Made by a program: the position numbers and the translations under genes. Below, piece by piece: positions 57,389 to 64,000 of a stretch of DNA of 64,000 nucleotides (position 1 is its first letter; every line of letters begins with the position of its first letter). The stretch is from positions 1 through 64,000 of the forward strand of contig DGES01000026.1 in NCBI GenBank assembly GCA_002386065.1, read 5' to 3'. A model generated the notes under the pieces. That model was given only the letters and a program-made list of their open reading frames with translations, was not told the origin of the DNA and did not search any database. Source of the stretch: Firmicutes bacterium UBA3920. Lineage in GTDB: Bacteria > Bacillota > Clostridia > Caldicoprobacterales > Xylanivirgaceae.

Positions 57389-60328
57389 CTAGCCTTCAAA
57401 TTCTTCTATAATTCTTTCTACATAAGCCAATCGTCCACGACCTAAAGCAGCATAATAAGTAGCGTGTTTTCTACAAGCATCTATCGCTTTCTGTAAAGCT
57501 AGTTCGCCATAGTCTTCATAGATAGCCTTTAAAAAATATCTAGTAGAGTATTCATTAAGAGTTCTTGTATATCTTTCACCATTCATCATGGCATAAAAAG
57601 CTGAAATATAATCTCCTGCTGAACCAGGGTTCATATTGACTTTATTCGCAATTTCTTCTTTACCCTCTGTTCTCCCCAACTCTCCTTTAAAGACTTTTTT
57701 AGAAATTATGTAAGCATAAGCCACCATTTCACTAGTGATACTATTATTCTCTATATACAGATTAGCCCCCGTATCTATTTCCTCTAAAGTCGATTTCAAT
57801 TTATCAAATTGTAGGATTAACCATTTGAAATTCTGTAAATATAACTCTGGATTAAATACATCTGTTTCTATAGAATGTAATATCCTTCTCGCGGTGCTAG
57901 TCTTACGACTTGTATACCATTCAAGTTCATAACCATATATTTTTTCTATTTCATCCTTCAAGAATTCTAACCTCTTAAAAGTTTCTGGTTGATGAACATA
58001 AATACCGATGCGTAAAATATTTTGTTTCATAATTTGAAAAAATATATAATAATCACTATTTCCAATTGATACATCATAGCTATTAGAATAAGAGGGAGTT
58101 TGAGAAGCTATATCTTCACCTCGGTCAATGGACTTGCAGTAATCGACAAAACTGCTCCAAAAATTAAATCGTTGCTGTTGGGTGTCTGTTAGCTCTTCAT
58201 TTTTAAGTGAAGAGTTATTAGCTGTTCCAACTATATCATTTGTTGTAGGTTCTGGAATTTCTGGCACCTCATCTCTTTCTTCATTTACAAAACCAATATG
58301 GAGTAATTCATTTTTTTGTTCTGCTGTAAAGTTGAGACCCCACCTACTTTCCATAAATTCTAAAAGTTTTAGCCCTCTATTTAATATCGATTTAGGAGTC
58401 CAGTCTTCTTCTATAGCCACCTCTATCTCTGAATGCGATCCATTAATATAACCTCTTCTTTTTGATGAAGGGTTCTTTTTATCAGGGAAACTATCATTTT
58501 GCAATGAAGAATTTATGCTCTGCGCAAGGGGTAATAGATTACCTAAACTAGCGGACAAAATCTTTATTTCATCTTCATTAAAATGACGAATTTGATTACG
58601 CCAATACCATTTAGTTGGTGTCTGCGGCAAAATATGTTCAATTGTAATTTTGTCTTTTTCAACCTTTGAAAACATCTGCCAGTCTATTTTTTGAATATTG
58701 TTCTTAATAGATAAGTGGCTTTCGTACTCATATAAAAAATATCTTAAATCTCGCCAGCCATAAAAGCCTAAACCAGAATCGAATCGTCTATCTGTTCTAG
58801 CTATAAAGCTTGCTATAATTGAATTTAAGTCATTATCTATTGTTTCCATTAAATCATCTGCCACAGAGTTTAGACTTATTTTTCTCTGTAAAACATCTCT
58901 TGCCTTATTGTAATAATAGCTACTTTTATAGCTGGCATTATATCCTGCCATTCGGAAACAAAGAAATATAAATCGTTCTATTTCTTTAAAAAGTAAAACA
59001 CGTTCCTCCGCCCCAACTTCATTTTTGAGAGACAAAGATATAGCTACTAATGGTCTAAAATATCCAATTCCAATTCTATTTAATTTATTAATCCATTGTT
59101 TTTCCTCGTCAGTCAATTCATCACTATCATGGGGAAAATAAGTATAATACCAGTATTCTGCGATCTCCTTTAGACTATTCACATAAGCATTTATCTCATT
59201 TGGAGCTAATTCACTTACTAGGATTGTTTCCTCTTCCGTATTTCCTATTACATCCTCATCTTCAAATTCTTCATCTTCAGTTTGAGGTTCAGCTATTTCA
59301 TTCTCAATTACTACAGGATGCTTATTAAATACATTTTTTGAAGAGAATTTATTCAATAAAAATTTAATGTAGTCATCGCCTTTTCTACGAGTATATTGAA
59401 AGTATACCGTCCAATGAGCCCTTAAAAATTCATCATCAGATAAAGGATGGTTTTGATTTCTTCCTAGTTGATAGTAGATTTCTTTCCAAGCATCATTGAT
59501 ATTCTTTCTTAATTGTCCTTTATCCTTATCGTCTAACTGTTCATCATCAAACAAAGTTGTTAAATAAATAAGTCTATTTTTTAAAAGTTCTAAATTACTA
59601 AGTTTTTTTCCTCTATTATTCATAGTTTCAAAGGCCACAAAAACATCGTAATCATCTTCAATTTCATGTAAATTAAACATTAATTTTAATGTAAGCCTTT
59701 TGTATAAACTTTCAATTCCAGGCATTCCTTCTACTTCAAACAAAGATTCAAGGTTTCTAGCAAAGAACTTTTTTGCATACATAAGATTTTGAGTATAATA
59801 AGTTTCAACAATTGTTCCACCAAATTGTTCTTCAAATATTTTATATTTTAAATAATTATAGCTAGGATTATCTAGCTCATATCCAAACATATATGTTTTA
59901 ATCAGATTTTCTGGTGGACGGCTCTTCACTATGTATTTTTCTGTAATAGCTTTGATAGATTCAAACCCTATGAATATCTGGTCATCAGATTTTCCTTGGT
60001 TTTCTTCTAGCTTCTTAATAAAAGATATTATCTCATACATAAGTATAGAAAACGTGGTTAATCTTTGCTGACCATCTACAATATGATATGCTTTATAACC
60101 AATATCAATCAACCAGCTGTCTTCTCCCCATAAACATAAATCTTTTTTATTAACTTCTTTTAAAGACAAAAGTCCAGTATAGTGGTATCTATCTTTATGA
60201 AGATTTAATAAATCTTCCCAGAAATCTACTAGCTGTTCTTTCTTCCAAGCATATCCTCTTTGATAATCTGGTATTCTAAACAGTCTATTTTGAAATAATG
60301 TTGATAAAGAAATTAATTCATTTGACAT
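57389..60328 (-). CDS. DUF262/HNH defence-type nuclease with C-terminal DUF4268-like domain
   Basis: This 979-residue protein has the DUF262 motifs IPDYQRGYAW (19-28) and DGQQRLTT (85-92), as in the GmrS part of GmrSD type IV restriction enzymes. A DUF1524-type HNH motif, IEHILPQ, lies near residue 563 with the ...GNLLPL...N tail. The last third has FWSSFVDYCK followed by a DUF4268-like fold and ends in a helical domain (ITSEMVAYAYIISKKVF). This suggests NTP-dependent cleavage of modified or foreign DNA. The GIY-YIG gene lies 26 bases upstream, so the two form one unit. Confidence 0.85.
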   Translation of the reverse strand: MSNELISLSTLFQNRLFRIPDYQRGYAWKKEQLVDFWEDLLNLHKDRYHYTGLLSLKEVNKKDLCLWGEDSWLIDIGYKAYHIVDGQQRLTTFSILMYEIISFIKKLEENQGKSDDQIFIGFESIKAITEKYIVKSRPPENLIKTYMFGYELDNPSYNYLKYKIFEEQFGGTIVETYYTQNLMYAKKFFARNLESLFEVEGMPGIESLYKRLTLKLMFNLHEIEDDYDVFVAFETMNNRGKKLSNLELLKNRLIYLTTLFDDEQLDDKDKGQLRKNINDAWKEIYYQLGRNQNHPLSDDEFLRAHWTVYFQYTRRKGDDYIKFLLNKFSSKNVFNKHPVVIENEIAEPQTEDEEFEDEDVIGNTEEETILVSELAPNEINAYVNSLKEIAEYWYYTYFPHDSDELTDEEKQWINKLNRIGIGYFRPLVAISLSLKNEVGAEERVLLFKEIERFIFLCFRMAGYNASYKSSYYYNKARDVLQRKISLNSVADDLMETIDNDLNSIIASFIARTDRRFDSGLGFYGWRDLRYFLYEYESHLSIKNNIQKIDWQMFSKVEKDKITIEHILPQTPTKWYWRNQIRHFNEDEIKILSASLGNLLPLAQSINSSLQNDSFPDKKNPSSKRRGYINGSHSEIEVAIEEDWTPKSILNRGLKLLEFMESRWGLNFTAEQKNELLHIGFVNEERDEVPEIPEPTTNDIVGTANNSSLKNEELTDTQQQRFNFWSSFVDYCKSIDRGEDIASQTPSYSNSYDVSIGNSDYYIFFQIMKQNILRIGIYVHQPETFKRLEFLKDEIEKIYGYELEWYTSRKTSTARRILHSIETDVFNPELYLQNFKWLILQFDKLKSTLEEIDTGANLYIENNSITSEMVAYAYIISKKVFKGELGRTEGKEEIANKVNMNPGSAGDYISAFYAMMNGERYTRTLNEYSTRYFLKAIYEDYGELALQKAIDACRKHATYYAALGRGRLAYVERIIEEFEG

Positions 60329-60354
60329 TTAGGCACTTCCTCCCTTCGATGACA

Positions 60355-61239
60355 TTAGTCCTCATTATTCTCTATTTCCCTTAAAGTTCTTCCTTTTTCA
60401 TCTAGCCACATAATTATTCCATTAGCACTAGCATATGTCACAAAACCTGCTGCAGCGGATGGGCTAGTAAAAAGAGTGTCCTCAATCAACACCCCATCTT
60501 TAACCCTATCAGTATATTTGTTTCTCAAATTAAGTATAGTTTCTGGGCAACTTTTAGTAGGACTAACTGAAACCGATGCATCTTTATAAACAACAAATCC
60601 TTCATTTGTCCTTCTACCCTTGGCTTCAGCTTTAGTTGTTTTCAAGACTAACAATGGCTCATCATTAATTTCAACATCTTCTTCTACCTTATGAGTTGGC
60701 TTTTCCTCTAATGAGTCAAAAACCCTATGCCCGAATGTCCCCATAACTATTTCAGCATATTCTATAAATTCTTCTAGTTCACTCTCTTTTTCTTCAGTTA
60801 CATGGCCAGAGGCTGGGTTTACATTGTTTTTAACATTATATCTTTTAGCATCTTTGGCTAAATTAAAAAATCTGTTTTCTAAATAACTTATCTCAGTTGG
60901 TCCAAAAGAATTATTTGATGTAGTAAAAACAATTGCTTCCATCCAATAGTCTTTGTTCTCATCCCTTTTATGCTCCTGTAGACGATAGAGAATACCTTCA
61001 CCATTTTTCCTCGCTCCTGCTTGACCTATATAAACAATATTTTCTCCTGTATCATCAGATATCCCAAACAAGAAATATACTCCACTTTGTTTAAGATCTT
61101 CCCGTTCTTTACATTTATCAAGTTCTGTCCTAGGTATTTTATATGCAACTACTGTCCAGTTAGCGAGAGTGCATTTTATCCTTCCAACAGCTGTCCCATC
61201 CATAAGAAATAAATTAATACTTTTACCACGTACCGCCAT
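60355..61239 (-). CDS. GIY-YIG nuclease with C-terminal DUF4357
   Basis: This 294-residue protein has an N-terminal GIY-YIG core with SGVYFLFG and NIVYIGQAG (about 51-75), Arg in ILYRLQEHK and Glu in ISYLENRFF (about 121-129). The C-terminal DUF4357-type domain has DASVSVSPTKSCPETILNLR and FTSPSAAAGFVTYASANGIIMW. GIY-YIG-DUF4357 proteins often sit in defence islands. It is cotranscribed with the DUF262 nuclease gene and probably acts in the same system, though its own role is unknown. Confidence 0.88.
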   Translation of the reverse strand: MAVRGKSINLFLMDGTAVGRIKCTLANWTVVAYKIPRTELDKCKEREDLKQSGVYFLFGISDDTGENIVYIGQAGARKNGEGILYRLQEHKRDENKDYWMEAIVFTTSNNSFGPTEISYLENRFFNLAKDAKRYNVKNNVNPASGHVTEEKESELEEFIEYAEIVMGTFGHRVFDSLEEKPTHKVEEDVEINDEPLLVLKTTKAEAKGRRTNEGFVVYKDASVSVSPTKSCPETILNLRNKYTDRVKDGVLIEDTLFTSPSAAAGFVTYASANGIIMWLDEKGRTLREIENNED

Positions 61240-61317
61240 ATTTGCTCACCTCTTTATATACACTTTAAATTTATTGCTTTATATAAAATTGATGATTTAA
61301 CCAATTTAGTTATTTTC

Positions 61318-62178
61318 TTAGGCATAAGAATCACTTCCTAGCGGTTTAACATTATTGGCTTCAAGCATTTCATTTATTTCATAAATGCTATTTACAGCAC
61401 ACGCCCCTAATATACATTTATAAATATACCCCTCTTCCTTCATGGAGTTAAGTTTAAAATCTGACTTATCTAATAACATTTCAGCTTCGGGTACTGGCAA
61501 CTTTAAACCGACACATAAGCCCAATATAGATTGTATCGAAGTGGGATATTCTTCCTCATTCCTTAAACGCTGAATAGTTCTTTCACCTACAAGTGAAACA
61601 TCAGCTAATTTTTTATTAGTCATTTTTCGTTCTTCCATAAGCATTACTAATGTTTCTGCAAATGATCCTGGATACCTACGCATAGCATCAGCTTTTTTCT
61701 TTGCACTCTGTATCTGATTGAGAAGAGAAGAATTATGAGCATTCATCTCAAATGAAAACTCTACGCTTGAAGGTTGTATCTCAGCTTTTGCTAGAAAATA
61801 AGAATAATTCTTTTGATTATAATATACCGATTCATAGATATAACCTTTTTTAAATACTAAACAGCATCCATCAATATTTGCCAAAGCTTGATCATAGACT
61901 CTACCATTGTAAGACTCTAATATTTCAACTAACGTTCTCACTATGCTTGAAGGTGTGTAGAACTCCCCCGCTCTTCTCCCTTCTTGTTCTGCAAACATTG
62001 CTAGACAATACTCATAAGTTCTACCTAAAACATCCTTTTTATCTCTATAATCTGATAATGGGATATTCGAAAATATGTCTACTACTTCCCCCAATCTTCT
62101 CTTGTCTAATTTAGGTCTAGAGAAGTTTTTCGGCAAGATCCCTTTTAATCTGTTATTCTTTCTTTCTATTGCCACCAT
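61318..62178 (-). pseudogene. Chimeric remnant: middle of HsdM joined to an HTH-protein tail
   Basis: The 286-codon frame is a mosaic. Codons 1-96 match the middle of a type I restriction methylase (KNFSRPKLDKRRLGEVVDIFSNI, GEFYTPSSIVRTLVEIL, NGRVYD) and stop exactly where the AdoMet motif DPxCGSGG should follow. From codon 97 (about 61890) the product changes to QALANIDGCCLVFKKGYIYES and an HTH tail (MTNKKLADVSLVGERTIQRLRN) like the C-terminus of ImmA/IrrE-type regulators. The catalytic NPPY region is missing. This is probably an in-frame deletion junction. The protein cannot be a functional methylase. Confidence 0.8.
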
Positions 62179-62464
62179 AGCTTTGCCTTATTTCTGGCTT
62201 GTTAGAATGTTTTGCTATATAGTCCCATCTGGCTTCCTCTGGCACATAGAATATGTTTTCTACCAAATATTCATCTCTTTCCTCCTCAAACCCTGCGCCT
62301 TCTTCTACTAGCTCTTGGTATTTCTCCTCGAAGCTATCTGATATATATTTTAAAAATATAAGTCCCAATACTACATGTTTATATTCAGAGGCATCTATAT
62401 TACCTCGTAATTTATCCGCTGCCTGCCAAATTTTCTTTTCAAAACCTAAGTCTGCTGTATTCAT
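62153..62464 (-). pseudogene. hsdM: N-terminal fragment of type I restriction methylase HsdM
   Basis: A 103-codon frame encodes the HsdM N-terminal helical domain (FEKKIWQAADKLRGNIDASEYKHVVLGLIFLKYISDSF and EEARWDYIAKHSNKPEI). It shifts out of frame at about 62170, where the normal continuation (NAMVAIERKNNRLKGIL) resumes in the overlapping frame. A few codons are also missing at the break. Together with the following chimeric frame it shows a dead hsdM. No hsdS or hsdR is present in the window. Confidence 0.85.
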
Positions 62465-62596
62465 TGGTATGTAACCCCTCCTACTATCCTTATTATGTGA
62501 CTATAGCACTTAGCACCCTGAAATTCCAAAGAGCACTGAATGTTCATATATACCTTTAGTGAATTTATTGTATCATAGTGTGAGGTTGTATTTCAA

Positions 62597-62881
62597 TTAT
62601 GGCATTAGAAAATCTGTTATATCAGCAGCACCAATTGCAAATATATATTGCAAAGTTTCAAATAGTAAACTCGTTTCTGCTATGGGAATAACTTTCCTTA
62701 TAAAACTCCAATCAGGTTTTAGTATAGATATGTAAATTCCGAAGGGAACAAAAACAAGAACATTAAGATAGATTTCTGTATAATCAATTTTATCATTAAT
62801 AATAACCGACTCTGAAAAAGGTATTAAATTAACTTTTCGAATAGCATATAAAATAAACCTTATAACAGCTATTTCTGCCAT
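62597..62881 (-). pseudogene. Truncated VanZ-like membrane protein
   Basis: A 94-residue frame includes the VanZ core NLIPFSES and LNVLVFVPFGIYISIL, then SLLFETLQYIFAIGAADITDFLM. It ends where VanZ proteins normally continue with NTLGG and another helix. The N-terminal helix is also missing. It is probably a broken copy left at a rearrangement point. Confidence 0.65.
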
Positions 62882-63012
62882 TATAAGGTTTGTGTTTACT
62901 ACTCCAGCCGTAGGTTATGGACTTCTACCTCCTTACAGTCGGTACAAGCCTCACCAACCCTGGCAGGGGCAATACCTACAGTTCAAACTTCACTATCGTT
63001 CGTTTCACTGGG
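62882..63012 (-). pseudogene. Possible transposase C-terminal remnant
   Basis: The minus strand between guaA and the VanZ fragment encodes, with stops, residues such as LPGLVRLVPTVRR and KSITYGWSSKHKPYN. They faintly recall the tails of IS200/IS605 TnpB proteins. The segment is more GC-rich than its surroundings. The evidence is weak. Confidence 0.2.
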
Positions 63013-63014
63013 TA

Positions 63015-64000
63015 CTACTCCCACTCAATTGTTGCAGGTGGTTTATTGGATATATCATATACCACCCTATTTACATGGTCCACTTCTGTAGTTATCCTGT
63101 GAGATACCTTCTCTAAAACGTCATAGGGAATCCTAACCCAATTTGCAGTCATGCCATCCACACTATTTACCGCTCTAAGTGCTACCGTGTAATCGTAAGT
63201 TCTTCCATCACCAGATACGCCTACACTTTTCATAGATGTAAGGACAGCAAAGTATTGCCATATTTCCCTTGCAAGACCTGCTTTTGCAATTTCTTCCCTA
63301 TATATTGCATCTGCCTCCTTGAGGATATGGAGCTTTTCTTCTGTTATATCACCAATTATCCTAACAGCTAGCCCAGGTCCAGGAAATGGCTGCCGCCAGA
63401 CTATCTCCTCAGGCATTCCAAGTTCTAAACCAACTTTCCTCACTTCATCTTTAAATAGTTGTCTAAGTGGTTCTATTATACCTTTAAACTCAATATTATC
63501 AGGTAATCCGCCAACATTGTGATGACTCTTTATAATACCTTTTCGTCCTATGCCACTTTCTATGACATCAGGATATATAGTACCTTGTACTAAATAATCT
63601 ACTTTACCTATTTTTAGAGCTTCTTCCTCAAATACCCTTATAAATTCTTCACCTATTATCTTTCGTTTGAGCTCAGGATCTGTCACTCCCTTTAATCTGG
63701 AAAGAAATCTATCTTTGGCATCTACCTTTATTATATTTAAATTAAACTTCTCTTTGAAAAAATTAACTACTTCTTCTCCTTCGTTTTTTCGTAAAAGTCC
63801 ATGATCTACAAATATGCATATAAGTTGATCGCCTATCGCTTTGTGCACTAAAACTGCAGCCACAGAACTATCTACACCACCTGATAAACCGCAAAGCACT
63901 TTTCCATCCCCGACTTTTTCTCTTATATCATTTATAGAACAATCTACAAAATTACTTGTAGTCCAATCATCCTTACAACCACATATATTGTATACAAAAT
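63015..64000 (-). CDS. guaA: GMP synthase (glutamine-hydrolysing), C-terminal part
   Basis: The frame is open to the right edge, so the start and the glutaminase domain lie outside the window. The visible 328 codons contain the linker [13 protein letters not shown], the PP-loop [15 protein letters not shown] of the ATP pyrophosphatase domain, and the dimerisation domain ending [10 protein letters not shown]. It converts XMP to GMP. The start proposed at 63899 is an internal GTG inside the PP-loop strand and should not be used. Confidence 0.96.
   Translation of the reverse strand, partial: FVYNICGCKDDWTTSNFVDCSINDIREKVGDGKVLCGLSGGVDSSVAAVLVHKAIGDQLICIFVDHGLLRKNEGEEVVNFFKEKFNLNIIKVDAKDRFLSRLKGVTDPELKRKIIGEEFIRVFEEEALKIGKVDYLVQGTIYPDVIESGIGRKGIIKSHHNVGGLPDNIEFKGIIEPLRQLFKDEVRKVGLELGMPEEIVWRQPFPGPGLAVRIIGDITEEKLHILKEADAIYREEIAKAGLAREIWQYFAVLTSMKSVGVSGDGRTYDYTVALRAVNSVDGMTANWVRIPYDVLEKVSHRITTEVDHVNRVVYDISNKPPATIEWE

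Noticed and set aside
63015..63899. A complete 294-residue ATPase starting at 63899
   Set aside because: The frame continues open to the window edge with conserved GMP synthase residues, so it is the 3' part of guaA and not a separate short gene.

Overview
The window is low-GC DNA from an anaerobic, spore-lineage member of the Firmicutes, most likely a clostridium-like organism. The evidence is AT-rich codon use, strong Shine-Dalgarno sites, T-box leaders, lysine and guanine riboswitches, an Rnf-type gene cluster, a BcrA/BadF/HgdC-type activase set, DUF4364 and YkvI proteins, and a SpoIID/LytB-domain protein. I cannot name genus or species. No rRNA, CRISPR array or intact prophage is visible.

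Layout. 0-8 kb: Ca2+-type P-ATPase, YchF, oligoendopeptidase F, aldo/keto reductase, a small membrane protein and tRNA-Val. 8.5-13.2 kb: an Rnf-like operon, rnfC-D-G-E-A plus an FMN-binding lipoprotein, with no rnfB. 13.4-17.4 kb: a TGS-domain nucleoside kinase, and an acyl-CoA ligase behind a T-box leader that reads as leucine-specific. 17.7-20.6 kb: tRNA-Gln and tRNA-Glu, a MerR regulator divergent from a MATE pump, and a DUF2892 protein. 20.6-25.8 kb: a possible mobile-element relic, the activase and two activase-related proteins, an HPr-like protein without the catalytic His, and DUF4364. 25.9-30.6 kb: folC and valS behind a valine T-box, then tRNA-Pro and tRNA-Thr. 30.8-42.1 kb: PAP2, SpoIID/LytB, CCA-adding enzyme, YkvI, a TPR protein, Hsp33, a methyltransferase, DUF624 and an M20 peptidase. 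42.3-45.9 kb: lysine riboswitch-asd-dapA-dapB, where dapB is fused to a tandem ACT module of aspartokinase type. 54.7 down to 46.0 kb (minus strand): guanine riboswitch, purine permease, purE-F-M-N-H-D and cobO. 54.9-62.9 kb is accessory: three 24-bp repeats, a highly folded RNA candidate with two possible pseudoknots, a serine-recombinase remnant, an ECF sigma/membrane-protein pair, a DUF262/HNH plus GIY-YIG module, and the wreck of a type I restriction hsdM gene fused to an HTH-protein tail. The right edge cuts through guaA.

How the genes work together. Three biosynthetic blocks are RNA-controlled: lysine/diaminopimelate by an L-box, purines by a guanine riboswitch, and valyl-tRNA charging and an acyl-CoA ligase by T-boxes. 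The Rnf-like operon would move electrons through flavins to the outer face of the membrane. It lacks the usual ferredoxin-input subunit and the cysteines that hold the intramembrane iron-sulfur cluster, so its electron path must differ from textbook Rnf.

The items most worth following up are the RNA candidate at about 55,075-55,303, the RnfB-less Rnf-like operon, the leucine T-box on an acyl-CoA ligase, and the DapB-ACT fusion.
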